NCBI RefSeq assembly: GCF_007197555.1
Contig: NZ_CP041614.1
Span: 5,262,001-5,326,000 of the forward strand
Origin: Shewanella psychropiezotolerans
Lineage (GTDB): Bacteria > Pseudomonadota > Gammaproteobacteria > Enterobacterales > Shewanellaceae
Reading direction: 5' to 3'
DNA length: 64,000 nt
Shown here: piece by piece, positions 54,582 to 63,912 of the stretch
How the letters are laid out: the number at the start of each line of letters is the position of its first letter
Numbering within the stretch: the stretch's first letter is position 1
The notes under the pieces: generated by a model
Told to the model about the DNA's origin: nothing
What the model saw: the letters and a program-made list of their open reading frames with translations, nothing else
The model's database searches: none
Position numbers and translations under genes: made by a program

Positions 54582-55535
54582 ATGTTCAACCCATCACACG
54601 TTTTTAATAGACAAGTTAGCTCGAAGTGCCTGCTGTTATCTGCCAGCCTGTTACTGACATTCAATGTATCAGCCCATGAAGGCGTTCATGCCGATGTAGA
54701 CACACAAGAAGCGCGTCTTGTGAGTGCGGGCGCTGGGGTGACCGAGTTGGTGCTGGCACTGGAGGCCGGTGACGAGTTAGTGGCGGTGGACTCCACCAGC
54801 ATACTGCCTCCATCGATGACAAAAATAGACAAGTTGGGCTATCACAGAATGCTGTCTGCAGAAGGTATTTTAGCCTTAACCCCGACGCTGGTTCTGGGCA
54901 CCGATGCCATGGGCCCGGAAACGACCTTGGAGGTACTCAGAAGCGCCGATGTCGAAGTCATCCAATTACCTACTGCTAACGATCGTCCTCAACTGCTAAG
55001 CAATATTGATACGATGGGCAAGCTACTGGGCCGTCAAGCTCAAGCCAAACAGTTGAAGCTAAAGCTTCAAGCCTCTTTAGATGGTATAGCGGCAAAGAAG
55101 AAGCAAGTTGGCAGTGCTGAAAAGGCACCTAAAATCTTGTTTATGTTATTGCAAGCCGACAGGCCAGCACGGGTCGGCGGTGAGGGCACTGCAGCCGATA
55201 TCATCATCAAGCTAGCCGGCGGCAACAACATTGCCGACTTCTCCGGTTACAAGAGCCTGTCTCAGGAGGGCATTTTATCCCTGCAACCGGATCTTATCCT
55301 GATCTCTAATCGCTCACACGATCAAGCCGAAGCATCAATGAGTGATGCGGACAAGGCTGCTAGCGACGCCGCAAAAGTGCTTAACGCCATGCCACTGCTT
55401 GCCCACACTCCGGCAGGGAAAAACAACAAAATACGGTCAATCAAACCCCAAGCCTTGTTAGGCGGGTTAGGCCTGAGTGCCATCGAAGCGGCCGATAAAC
55501 TCGCAAGCGATCTGATTGAAATTAATCGATATTAG
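54582..55535 (+). CDS. hmuT: Heme ABC transporter, periplasmic binding protein
   Basis: A 317-residue periplasmic protein with a signal peptide (cleavage after NVSA, about residue 31). It is a type-III (helical-backbone) binding protein: RLVSAGAGVTELVLALEAGD, then DKLGYHRMLSAEGILALTP, which carries the heme-ligating Tyr of the HmuT/ShuT family, and GGEGTAADIIIKLAGGNNIA later. It accepts heme from the outer-membrane receptor and delivers it to HmuU-HmuV. It lies 52 bp after exbD and 27 bp before the permease gene. Confidence 0.93.
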   Translation: MFNPSHVFNRQVSSKCLLLSASLLLTFNVSAHEGVHADVDTQEARLVSAGAGVTELVLALEAGDELVAVDSTSILPPSMTKIDKLGYHRMLSAEGILALTPTLVLGTDAMGPETTLEVLRSADVEVIQLPTANDRPQLLSNIDTMGKLLGRQAQAKQLKLKLQASLDGIAAKKKQVGSAEKAPKILFMLLQADRPARVGGEGTAADIIIKLAGGNNIADFSGYKSLSQEGILSLQPDLILISNRSHDQAEASMSDADKAASDAAKVLNAMPLLAHTPAGKNNKIRSIKPQALLGGLGLSAIEAADKLASDLIEINRY

Positions 55536-55562
55536 CCACATACCCATACCTTGGATAACTTT

Positions 55563-56579
55563 ATGAATAGCCAACGTTGGCTTTGGCCTGGGCTTATCGC
55601 CTTGCTGGTCATCACCAGTTTATTGTCGATAAGCACGGGACCGCTGAATATCAGCCCGTCTACCAGTCTCAGCGCGGTGATCTCCTGGGCGACTCATTAT
55701 GAAGTCGCCGATGTCGCTCCCCATGAGCAACTGGTGATCAACAATGTCCGCCTGCCAAGGACGCTTCTGGCCATGGCCGTAGGCGCAATTTTGGCACAAT
55801 GTGGCGCCGTGATGCAGGGACTATTTCGTAATCCCTTGGCCGATCCCGGCATCATAGGTGTCTCTTCCGGCGCCGCTCTAGGCGCGGCAATATGCATAGT
55901 CATGTTTCCGGCGGCTGCCCAATATTGGATAGCCTTCAGTGCCTTCCTCGCAGGGTTAATCACCACCTTGCTTGTGTACCGCTTAGCCAGCAGTCCGACA
56001 GGAACCTCTGTGGTGTTACTGCTGCTTTCCGGCGTTGCGGTCGCAGCCTTAACGGGGGCCGGGATAGGTGTGCTGACTTACATGGCCAACGATATGGCCC
56101 TGAGAGATCTCACCCTGTGGCAGATGGGCTCTATTGCCGGTGCTCAATGGCAATATGTCATTCTCGCCTTAGTCGCTCTGGTGTTGCTCAGCTGGCACTT
56201 CAATCGCAGCGCCAGGGCACTCAATGCGCTACTGCTTGGGGAGTCTGAAGCCCGTCACTTGGGTATAGACGTAAATAAGCTTAAATTTAAACTCATCATA
56301 CTCTGTGCGTTAGGTGTTGGGATCTCAGTGGCAGCAACCGGCATCATAGGTTTTATCGGCCTGGTTATTCCCCATCTGGTTCGTATTCTCATCGGCCCTG
56401 ACCACAAACAACTATTGCCACTGAGCGCCCTGCTAGGTGCGGTAATATTGGCTCTGGCCGACATAGGCGCCCGCTCTCTGGTCGCGCCATCTGAGTTACC
56501 CGTTGGCTTAGTGACGGCGCTGCTTGGTGCCCCATTCTTTATCTTCCTGCTGTTAAAACAGCGGTCGAAATTTCTATAG
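55563..56579 (+). CDS. hmuU: Heme ABC transporter permease
   Basis: A 338-residue FecCD/BtuC-type permease with about ten transmembrane helices. Typical segments are [40 protein letters not shown] and [13 protein letters not shown], then [15 protein letters not shown] with the coupling region for the ATPase. It forms the heme channel with the HmuV ATPase. The ATG at 55563 is chosen over a TTG four codons upstream. Adjacent to hmuV with only 11 bp between. Confidence 0.92.
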   Translation: MNSQRWLWPGLIALLVITSLLSISTGPLNISPSTSLSAVISWATHYEVADVAPHEQLVINNVRLPRTLLAMAVGAILAQCGAVMQGLFRNPLADPGIIGVSSGAALGAAICIVMFPAAAQYWIAFSAFLAGLITTLLVYRLASSPTGTSVVLLLLSGVAVAALTGAGIGVLTYMANDMALRDLTLWQMGSIAGAQWQYVILALVALVLLSWHFNRSARALNALLLGESEARHLGIDVNKLKFKLIILCALGVGISVAATGIIGFIGLVIPHLVRILIGPDHKQLLPLSALLGAVILALADIGARSLVAPSELPVGLVTALLGAPFFIFLLLKQRSKFL

Positions 56580-56590
56580 GTGACTGGCAT

Positions 56591-57353
56591 ATGATTGAAA
56601 TTAAACATCTGTCGGTCCGCATAGATAATAAGCCGGTATTGACTGACATTAACCTCACCATCACAGCTGGTAAGGTAACCGCCCTGCTTGGCCCCAATGG
56701 TGCGGGTAAGTCGACACTGCTCAAGAGCCTCTGTCAGGAAACGGAAATCGATGCCGGTAAGATTTTACTCGATAATCGGCCGATACATGAATGGGATAGA
56801 ATAGAGTTGGCCAAGACGCTGGCCGTTCTGCCCCAGCACGCCAGCCTCACCTTCCCTTCAAGGTGAGTGAGGTCGTCGCCATGGGGTTATATCCCTTGAG
56901 TGTTAGCCGCAGCCAGGGAGCAGAAATTGTAGATCAACAGTTACACAGGCTAGATCTGCTGTCACTTAAACATCGCAGTTACCCAACCCTGTCCGGCGGA
57001 GAGAAACAGCGAGTGCAACTTGCAAGAGTATTGACCCAGCTACAGCAGGCGAGTCGTCCACCTATCTTACTCCTGGATGAGCCCACTTCGGCACTGGATC
57101 TCGCTCAGCAACACAGGGTGTTAGCCTTAGCCAAAGCCTTGGCTCACGAGCAAAACTATGTCGTCATTGTGGTGCTGCACGATCTCAACCAAGCGTCACG
57201 CTATGCCGACAACTTAGTGGTTTTGGAGCAAGGACAGATTGTCAGCCAAGGGCCTCCCAGAGTGGCTCTGTCCCCGAGACTATCCGTCAGGTGTGGAAAT
57301 ACGACCCTCTCGTCGTCAAGGCGCCGGACAGTGATATCCCCCTGCTTTTTTAA
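56591..57353 (+). pseudogene. hmuV: Heme ABC transporter ATPase gene with two frameshifts
   Basis: The composite protein (254 residues if repaired) is a HmuV/BtuD-type ATPase: Walker [16 protein letters not shown] in part 1, signature [13 protein letters not shown] and Walker [14 protein letters not shown] in part 2, and the C-terminal [15 protein letters not shown] in part 3. The breaks are at CCC 56854-56856 ([17 protein letters not shown]) and CCCC 57272-57275 (VALSP|ETIRQ). One added C at each restores the reading frame and the exact family sequence, ending at the TAA at 57351. Likely intact in reality. Confidence 0.85.
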
Positions 57354-57454
57354 CGCTTATCTAGGTATTTACTGCCTGGCAGTCATCGACTCTGCCAGGC
57401 AATCTTTACAATTCACTTCATCATATTTTGATCGAAAGCAACAAACCTAAACAT

Positions 57455-57473
57455 GATAGTGATTATCATTATC
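57455..57473 (+). promoter_or_regulatory. Fur box before hutW
   Basis: GATAGTGATTATCATTATC matches 17 of the 19 consensus positions (GATAATGATAATCATTATC). It lies about 40 bp before the hutW start region, giving hutW its own iron control. Confidence 0.85.
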
Positions 57474-57513
57474 AACAAGTAATCCTTGTCGAGTCGCTCT
57501 CAGCGAATGTCCA

Positions 57514-58900
57514 GTGAATAACATCCATAACTCTCTAAACAATGACGTAAACAGCCCTGTTTTAACCCCCTCGATGACTGGGATATCCAGTCCCGCCCCC
57601 TTAAATTTGCCTTCACAGTCAAGAGTGCCCCCATGCGGGGCGAGGTGGGAGTCATCCGCTGAATTTAACTCCACAGCAATGGCAAACCTGGTGGACAAGC
57701 CCGACATCGGCAACACAACGAGCCTTATATATACACCTTCCCTTCTGCCGCAAACGCTGCAGCTTCTGTAATTTCTTCGAAAATGGCTCCAACCCGGCCC
57801 GCATTAGCCACTATGTCGATGAACTATCTAAACAACTTTATATCGCCTCTAAAACCCCATTCGTCCAAAGCGGTACATTCGATACCGTCTATGTGGGAGG
57901 TGGCACGCCGACGGACATGCAAGCCAGCGAAATAGCCATCATAGGCAAGACTATTCAAACCTTTCCCTTGGCTAAAGACGCTGAAATCACCTTGGAGGGA
58001 CGCATCAATGGCTTCACCCATGCTAAGTTCGATGCGGCACTATCCTCAGGCTTTAACCGCTTCTCCTTCGGAGTACAGAGCTTCGACACTCAGGTTCGAC
58101 TCGCCGCTGGCCGCTTCGATAACAGAGAAACCCTGATCGAGCGCTTACAAGAATTAAGCGAGCACCCGAGTGCCTCGATCGTTGCCGATCTTATTTTTGG
58201 CCTACCGGGTCAAACCATGGAGATATGGCAACAAGATCTGCAAGATGTCATCCAATCCGGCGTCCACGGAGTGGATCTCTATCAGCTTATCGGGCTACAG
58301 GGCACAAAGTTGAGTCATCAGGCCGAAAAGAAGGCAACGAGCAAACAAAAGCAGCAAACACTCGCCCCCGCCGTCGACAGCCAGACTCGTGCAAGTATGT
58401 ACGCCGCAGGAGCCAGCCTATTAGAATCCTCAAACTGGCAACGCCTGTCCAGTTGCCATTGGCGCCGAGATAACCGGGAACGTAGCATCTATAACTCCTT
58501 AGCTAAGAGTGGCATAGAGATTCTTCCCTTTGGCGCTGGCGCAGGGGGAAATATTCATGGTCACGGCATGATGAATGCTCGTGACCTGTCACAGTGGCAC
58601 CAAGCTCAGTCGCAAGCTACAGACACGCTGCCGTCGCAAGTACCAGGCATGGTGATGTCACCTAACCCGTCGGCCGCTCTGGATAGCCAGTTTAAAGCTG
58701 GATTAGACAGTGGAGTGCTGGCCTTATCTGACTTTGATACTGAACTGGTCAGTCACTTAATGCCCCTTTTTTCCGCCTGGCAAACGAATGGCCTGGTCAA
58801 GCTTAGCGGCAAAATCATGACCCAAACTCTGGCGGGACGCTTCTGGAATGTGAATCTGCAAACAGGCCTGTTTGCCTACCTGAAACAGAATCCCTTCTAG
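57514..58900 (+). pseudogene. hutW: HutW, radical SAM heme-utilisation protein, with frameshift
   Basis: A HemW/HutW-type radical SAM protein; homologues open the heme ring anaerobically or carry heme. The core is encoded from about 57725 to 58900: ALYIHLPFCRKRCSFCNFFE holds the CxxxCxxC cluster motif, followed by YVGGGTPTDM and RFSFGVQSFD. That frame has no ATG, GTG or TTG between its upstream stop (57602) and the CxxxCxxC motif. The start (GTG at 57514) lies in another frame. Two added bases, for example in CCCCC near 57629 and GGGG near 57637, would join them. A Fur box precedes it. Confidence 0.75.
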
Positions 58901-58946
58901 TCATGTGATATAGTCGCAGCCAATAAAAAATCTTGAGATTCTATAG

Positions 58947-59279
58947 ATGGCTGCGGCGAAAAATGTCTCCGACGAAACAAAAAATGAAGCGATGAAGGTG
59001 GCCAAAGCCACTCAAAAGCCAGGACAAACCAAAGAGCGGACTAAACTGATTGCCGCAGGTATTGAGAAAGGTATCGCCGAATATAAGAAGCAACACAAAA
59101 ACAAGGCCCGCGACCGAGATAGAGCCCGCAAGCAAGATATCAAGGCCAAGGCTAAAACCGCTCCGACAACAGAGAGTGAGACTTCTGAAGTAACAGCTCA
59201 GTCCAATGTACACTTGCTACCTTGGGGCTTGCTCGTTATCAGCTGGATTGGATTTATTGGTTTCAGCTTGATGAAGTAG
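58947..59279 (+). CDS. DUF2956 family protein
   Basis: A 110-residue protein. The N-terminal part (about 1-70) is Lys-rich and probably a positively charged helix: SDETKNEAMKVAKATQKPGQ, then GIEKGIAEYKKQHKNKARDR. A single C-terminal transmembrane helix follows (about 90-108, LPWGLLVISWIGFIGFSLM), so it is a tail-anchored inner-membrane protein. This matches the DUF2956 family of Shewanella and Vibrio; function unknown. Its end carries a CTAG-rich palindrome shared with the convergent channel gene. Confidence 0.85.
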   Translation: MAAAKNVSDETKNEAMKVAKATQKPGQTKERTKLIAAGIEKGIAEYKKQHKNKARDRDRARKQDIKAKAKTAPTTESETSEVTAQSNVHLLPWGLLVISWIGFIGFSLMK

Positions 59280-59286
59280 AAAGTCA

Positions 59287-59320
59287 TTAGTTCCTAAAAC
59301 CTAGGTTCTAGGAACTGAAA
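59287..59320. repeat. CTAG-rich palindromic repeat, copy 7
   Basis: TAGTTCCTAAAACCTAGGTT followed by CTAGGAACTGA lies between the convergent DUF2956 and channel genes. Confidence 0.6.
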
Positions 59321-59329
59321 CCTTAAGCT

Positions 59330-60223
59330 TTAACCCACCTTCTGCGTCATTTGAGTACTTTGTGCCCCTTGCACACTATTCATCAACATGCCTTTAAGCT
59401 CGGAAATCTGAGCCTTCAGCTCCGCTACATCGGCTGCACTGGCAGGTTTGTCATCATCCGTTGATTCAGCCAATGGCGCGAGTTTCTTAACCTCTTCGGC
59501 TTCTTCTTCGGCCCGCATAGCAGCAGTTTCCTGAGTCATAACATCCAAAACCGCGCCTACCATCATGTTGAGAAACACGAAAGCTGTCAGGAAGATAAAA
59601 CTCAGATAATAGATCCAGCTGAGCGGATAGACAGCCATGGTTTCATACATCACAGAGGTCCAGGATTCGAAGGTCGATACTCTAAATAAGGTCAACATAG
59701 CGACCGAGACATCGCCCCAGAGGAAGTCATTGATATGAGCGAATAGCATGCTGCCGATGGCACCATAGATATAGAAAATGACAAACATCAGCAGTGCGAT
59801 ATAGCCCATACGGGGAATCGCTTTGAATAACGCATTCACCAGCATGCGAAGCTCGGGGATCATGGACACCAGTCGCAACACCCTGAAGATCCGTAGCAAA
59901 CGGGCGATGAGAATTCCAGCTCCCCCAGCTGGGATCAGACTGCCTATCACGATCAAGGTATCGAAAATATTCCAGCCATTACTGAAAAACTTCTTTGGTC
60001 CATCGCTGGCAAGGAAACGTATGACAATTTCGACGGCGAAGAAGACGGTAATACCCACATCGAGCGCAAGCAAGCTCTTCTCCATCCAAGATGGTAGATG
60101 ATAAGTGTGCGCGCCTATAGAAAGCGCTGAGACTATGATGACGAAAATTACAAAGCCCTGAAACGCTTTACTGTTATCGATAAGTTTAAGTTTGCTCTGT
60201 AAAACAGACACATTCGCCAGCAC
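59330..60223 (-). CDS. Bacterial voltage-gated sodium channel (NaChBac type)
   Basis: A 297-residue six-helix channel subunit that should work as a tetramer. S1-S4 form the voltage sensor (about 18-125); S4 has four arginines three apart (Arg108, 111, 114, 117 in ARLLRIFRVLRLV). The pore (about 135-228) has the selectivity filter TFESWTS (184-190), where Glu186 is the sodium-selecting residue; NaChBac has TLESWAS. A charged linker and C-terminal coiled coil (about 260-285, ADVAELKAQISELKGML) would hold the tetramer. It starts at a GTG with AGGAG seven bases upstream. In alkaliphiles and marine bacteria such channels help motility and pH balance; role here inferred. Confidence 0.92.
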   Translation of the reverse strand: MLANVSVLQSKLKLIDNSKAFQGFVIFVIIVSALSIGAHTYHLPSWMEKSLLALDVGITVFFAVEIVIRFLASDGPKKFFSNGWNIFDTLIVIGSLIPAGGAGILIARLLRIFRVLRLVSMIPELRMLVNALFKAIPRMGYIALLMFVIFYIYGAIGSMLFAHINDFLWGDVSVAMLTLFRVSTFESWTSVMYETMAVYPLSWIYYLSFIFLTAFVFLNMMVGAVLDVMTQETAAMRAEEEAEEVKKLAPLAESTDDDKPASAADVAELKAQISELKGMLMNSVQGAQSTQMTQKVG

Positions 60224-60533
60224 GGCTTTCTCCTATAAATATGCTCAGATTCTAGCTACTCGCTATATTGAGTAGTCAGATGTAATAGTTACTTGATAAA
60301 ATAACTAACAGTGCGGTTCTAAAATGTGGATTAACACTCGAGTGTTCTGGGGAACAAGGAATAAGGGGGAGTTTAGCCACAGTCGCAGCCGACGGAGTAT
60401 AACAGCACAAGCTTAAGCATTTATTAATGAGTCGCTAACATTGGAAATACGAAAAAATCGCTAATCGCATTAAAAAAGGACACTTGAGGTGCCCTTTGTC
60501 GAAGCCTGATCCTAACTAGAGCTAGAAGCTAAA
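60224..60533. other. Intergenic region between channel and nitroreductase genes
   Basis: No gene is seen. It must hold the channel promoter. A hairpin for the nitroreductase gene is at 60475-60497. Confidence 0.45.
60475..60497 (-). terminator. Terminator of the nitroreductase gene
   Basis: AAAGGACAC (60475-60483) pairs with GTGCCCTTT (60489-60497) with one A-C mismatch and a 5-nt loop. A T-rich tail follows on the minus strand. Confidence 0.6.
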
Positions 60534-61214
60534 TTAGTTAAATGTAGCTATCTCTGCTAACGCCTTCTTCTTGGTAGCATGCTCGGGAATCGTCGCATCT
60601 TGGTCTGGATAGCCCACGACGATAAGCATATAGGGACGGTCCACATCGTTATCCCGGCCACACACCTTACTCAAGAAAGACATGGGTTTAGGGGTATGTG
60701 TCAATGTGCCCAATCCTGCATGGTGTAACGCATGTAATAGGAAACCTGTGGCTATGCCGACCGATTCGTGAACATAATAATTGATCTTACTGCCATCATT
60801 ATCTATGCCACCACGCTTCTGCGAAAATACAGCAATAAGCCAGGGAGCACGCTCAAGATAAGACTTGTTGGCATCGGTACCTAATGGTTTCAGTGCATCG
60901 AGCCACTCCTCGCCCGCTCGTCCTTCATAGAAAGAACGTTCCAGTGCCTCTGCTTCATGGCGGATCTGCGCCTTCACTTCAGGGTCGCTGATGGCGACAA
61001 AATGCCAAGGCTGATGATTTGCGCCACTGGGCGCCGTTGCAGCGGCTCGAATACACTGCTCGATAATAGCTTGGGGCACGGCTCGGTCTGAAAATTGGCG
61101 AATGCTATGACGCCTCTTGACCTCCTGGTAATTACTCTGTGCTCGTTCGAGCATCTCCTCTTCGCTGTACTCGATAAAGTCAGTCAGGGGCAGATGGTCT
61201 TCAGTCTGTTTCAT
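60534..61214 (-). CDS. Nitroreductase family protein
   Basis: A 226-residue FMN-dependent oxidoreductase. FMN-binding marks are RRHSIRQFSDRAVPQAII near the N-terminus, AAATAPSGANHQPWHFVAI and, near the end, PYMLIVVGYPDQDA. The segment RAGEEWLDALKPLGTDANKS and the overall layout resemble the iodotyrosine-deiodinase-like/BluB-type subgroup rather than the classical NfsA/NfsB enzymes. The substrate is unknown. It has an AAGGAG site 12 bases from the ATG and stands alone. Confidence 0.87.
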   Translation of the reverse strand: MKQTEDHLPLTDFIEYSEEEMLERAQSNYQEVKRRHSIRQFSDRAVPQAIIEQCIRAAATAPSGANHQPWHFVAISDPEVKAQIRHEAEALERSFYEGRAGEEWLDALKPLGTDANKSYLERAPWLIAVFSQKRGGIDNDGSKINYYVHESVGIATGFLLHALHHAGLGTLTHTPKPMSFLSKVCGRDNDVDRPYMLIVVGYPDQDATIPEHATKKKALAEIATFN

Positions 61215-61329
61215 AGCTTCAATAAACTCCTTGTTTTTATTCTTTGTCTAACCTAGCAAACCAGACAGAAAACACCAGTGACAGCAAATGCTAAAATAGA
61301 AGTACACTCGATCAAAGCTAGCCGGAAGC

Positions 61330-61917
61330 CTAATCAAGAGACTCAATAACGTCTGTATTTATCGTCTTCTCAGGTATAGTCTTATCCGATTCAAGTAATA
61401 GTTTAAGCTTGTCCAATCCCTGACTGAGGTCATTCTCAATCAGTGTTTCAAAATCGATAAATAGGAACATCAGATTCATTGGGTAGCTCATGTGTCCACG
61501 AAATCCCCAGCTCACCTTAGTTTTATCACTACCAAGCGCTTCTGTGGTCATGTATGCAGGTTCGGTGGCTTCGAAGGGGGAGATAAATCTCAGTTCAAAA
61601 TCGACTCGCTTACCTTCATCAATCTTAATGATCTCCTGCTCACCTACACCCACCTCTTCGTTATTACTCTTCCATGCCGAGACAAAACCCACAGTGCCAT
61701 CGACACCTTTATAGGTTTTCTCCATTGTTGGATCCATTTGCGCCCAGACACTGAAATTATCCTGATTTTTAAGATGCTTCACATAGTCAAAGACTTCGGC
61801 GACTGGCCTGTCTATGGTGACACTGGTGATCACCGAATAATCTTTCTGAACAAATAGTGCCAAGACGAAAGGAATCGCTATGATGACAGCGACTAGAATA
61901 GTCATTTTCCGCAGCAT
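61330..61917 (-). CDS. SRPBCC family (polyketide cyclase/dehydrase-like) protein
   Basis: A 195-residue protein with an N-terminal hydrophobic anchor (about 5-20, TILVAVIIAIPFVLALF) and an SRPBCC/START-like domain (about 30-175: VITSVTIDRPVAEVFDYVKH, then GVDGTVGFVSAWKSN). The fold binds hydrophobic ligands. Function is not known; many such proteins occur in Shewanella near membrane-stress genes. AAGGAG lies seven bases from the ATG. Confidence 0.82.
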   Translation of the reverse strand: MLRKMTILVAVIIAIPFVLALFVQKDYSVITSVTIDRPVAEVFDYVKHLKNQDNFSVWAQMDPTMEKTYKGVDGTVGFVSAWKSNNEEVGVGEQEIIKIDEGKRVDFELRFISPFEATEPAYMTTEALGSDKTKVSWGFRGHMSYPMNLMFLFIDFETLIENDLSQGLDKLKLLLESDKTIPEKTINTDVIESLD

Positions 61918-62050
61918 GATGTTCTCCTTAACCAGCTGACTTAAAAGTTAATACTAATCGTTATAACATACAACTTGCTTACTACTTGTTCAAAGCCAGC
62001 TGTAATCCCTTAAAAGTATGGCTCAGAACTTGGTAGCGAGTAATATGAAA

Positions 62051-62081
62051 CGATTAAAGACAGCTTAGCTGTCCTTAATCG
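62051..62081 (-). terminator. Terminator of nagB
   Basis: CGATTAAAGACAGC (62051-62064) pairs with GCTGTCCTTAATCG (62068-62081) with one A-C mismatch and a 3-nt loop. It lies about 30 bp after the nagB stop codon. Confidence 0.7.
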
Positions 62082-62109
62082 TGTGCGGGATGAGTACAAG
62101 ATTGGCTGC

Positions 62110-62901
62110 TTACTTGGCTAGCCGCGCCAATAACTTTTGATTTTCAGCTTCAATATGCTTATAAAAGTCGCGATCTGACAGCTTAGAGGCTGCCGCTTCA
62201 TCAATCACAAGCACTGCATTCTTGTGTAACTGTAATGCCGATGCCGGGCATGCAGCAGTCAACGCGCCCTCCACCGTCGCGAGGATCGCCTCGGCCTTGC
62301 TCTCGCCAGTAGCCAGTAGCACGACTTTTCTTGCATCCAGGATAGTGCCAATGCCCATGGTGATCGACAGATGAGGCTGATATTCACCTTCTGCGAAGAA
62401 GCGGGCATTATCGTCGATAGTCGCCTTAGTTAAGGTCTTAACTCTAGTGCGTGACATCAAACCAGATGAAGGCTCGTTAAAACCAATATGACCGTTTCGG
62501 CCTATGCCTAAAAGTTGGATATCTATGCCTCCGGCGGCCTCAATCAGCTGCTCATAACCGACGCAAGCTTCTATAGGGTTTTCGGCATCACCCGGCGGTA
62601 CATGAGTCTGAGCCTTATCGATATCTAGATGATCGAACAACTGCTGGTTCATAAAGTGTCGATAACTCTGAGGGTGAGTGCCTTCTAAGCCAAGATATTC
62701 ATCCAGATTAAAGGTGGTCACATCTTTAAATGAGATCTGTTGCTCTTTATTGGCTCTGATCAAGCTCTGATATAGAGAGACAGGTGTAGAGCCAGTAGCA
62801 AGGCCTAACACTGAGTCCGCTTTACTTTGCAGCTGCTTGATAAAGATATTAGCGCCATATTTGGCAACTTCAGCACTGTTTTTTAAGATGACTATTTGCA
62901 T
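62110..62901 (-). CDS. nagB: Glucosamine-6-phosphate deaminase
   Basis: A 263-residue NagB that converts glucosamine-6-phosphate to fructose-6-phosphate and ammonia. Catalytic motifs are intact: [15 protein letters not shown], [18 protein letters not shown] segment with Asp67, and [13 protein letters not shown] with His138 and Glu143. At the position of Escherichia coli Asp141 it has Asn136, as in Bacillus NagB, and it lacks the longer allosteric C-terminus. Shewanella usually use a different, SIS-domain NagB-II in chitin/GlcNAc clusters; this is the classical type and has no nag neighbours here. The ATG at 62901 is preferred; a TTG 12 codons upstream extends the frame. Confidence 0.93.
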   Translation of the reverse strand: MQIVILKNSAEVAKYGANIFIKQLQSKADSVLGLATGSTPVSLYQSLIRANKEQQISFKDVTTFNLDEYLGLEGTHPQSYRHFMNQQLFDHLDIDKAQTHVPPGDAENPIEACVGYEQLIEAAGGIDIQLLGIGRNGHIGFNEPSSGLMSRTRVKTLTKATIDDNARFFAEGEYQPHLSITMGIGTILDARKVVLLATGESKAEAILATVEGALTAACPASALQLHKNAVLVIDEAAASKLSDRDFYKHIEAENQKLLARLAK

Positions 62902-63201
62902 GATGTTCGACTCACTTTGACTTAGAGCTAAGCTCAAGACTATGAAATAATTGGTTTGTAGCCAGTTAAATTAACATTAAGTATAGATGCCGCCGCCAAA
63001 CCACTTTACTTACTCAATGTGGCTCACTCGTCTTATTTATACTCTTACCTGGCAATTTTAACATTACTATAACGCCGAATGACAACGCTGTCATTTATTA
63101 TTGTAAGAGGAATATTATCAGCAACATCCACTAGACTACTCATCATCAGGGCTTAAAGGATATAATGACACATCTCTTTGACCCATTTATGACACTCACC
63201 A
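62902..63201. other. Divergent region between nagB and pseudouridine synthase genes
   Basis: No gene is seen. It is AT-rich around 62940-62985 and 63040-63120 and must hold both promoters; I could not place clear boxes. Confidence 0.4.
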
Positions 63202-63834
63202 ATGCCTGATACCTCTTCTCAAGCTGACTCCACCTCATCCTCTAACTCAGACCAAAGTGAGCCCCATCGCCACTACAAGATATTTAAGCCACATGGATTT
63301 CTGAGTCAATTTGTCCCCGAAACCAGAAAGAGCAAGAAGTTGCTCGGTGACCTGGCCCACTTCCCTGCAGGGATCATGGCGATTGGGCGTTTAGATCATG
63401 ACTCAGAAGGCCTCTTGTTACTGACAACCGATGGCATGGTCAGTCATCGAGTCCGCAGTAAGAAGGTGGAGAAGGAATACTATGTCCAGATCGACGGTAA
63501 TATTCATGATGAGACGATAATCCGTCTTCGGCAGGGAGTCGAGATAGGCATCAAGGGGGAAAAGTACCTCACGCTCCCTTGCAAGGTTTTCAAGCTAGAT
63601 GGAGAGCCTGAACTTCCGAGTAATGGCAGAAAAATAAGAGACCCTAGGCATGGTCCCATGAGTTGGATATCTATCACCATCAGCGAAGGCAAGAACCGCC
63701 AAATCCGTAAGATGACCGCAGCCGCAGGCTTTCCTACCATGAGGCTAGTTCGAGTACGTATTGGCAATATCAAACTAGATGACATGCAGCCAAGAGAAGT
63801 CATTGAGCTGACTGAAATAACGAATATTTTATAG
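63202..63834 (+). CDS. RsuA-family pseudouridine synthase (RluE/RluB-like)
   Basis: A 210-residue single-domain pseudouridine synthase that isomerises a uridine in ribosomal RNA. The catalytic motif is GRLDHDSEGLLLLT with Asp65, the later signature is [18 protein letters not shown], and the start of the fold reads YKIFKPHGFLSQF. It lacks an N-terminal S4 domain, as RluE does, so RluE (23S rRNA U2457) is the best guess. The first 25 residues are Ser/Asp/Gln-rich. The last third of the gene is repeated at 63913-64000. Confidence 0.9.
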   Translation: MPDTSSQADSTSSSNSDQSEPHRHYKIFKPHGFLSQFVPETRKSKKLLGDLAHFPAGIMAIGRLDHDSEGLLLLTTDGMVSHRVRSKKVEKEYYVQIDGNIHDETIIRLRQGVEIGIKGEKYLTLPCKVFKLDGEPELPSNGRKIRDPRHGPMSWISITISEGKNRQIRKMTAAAGFPTMRLVRVRIGNIKLDDMQPREVIELTEITNIL

Positions 63835-63912
63835 CTAAAATCAGAGTGATAATTTCCTGGGTAATGGATTTAGAGCCAGAGACCCAAGGTACGGAGTCCT
63901 CAATGAAACCTG

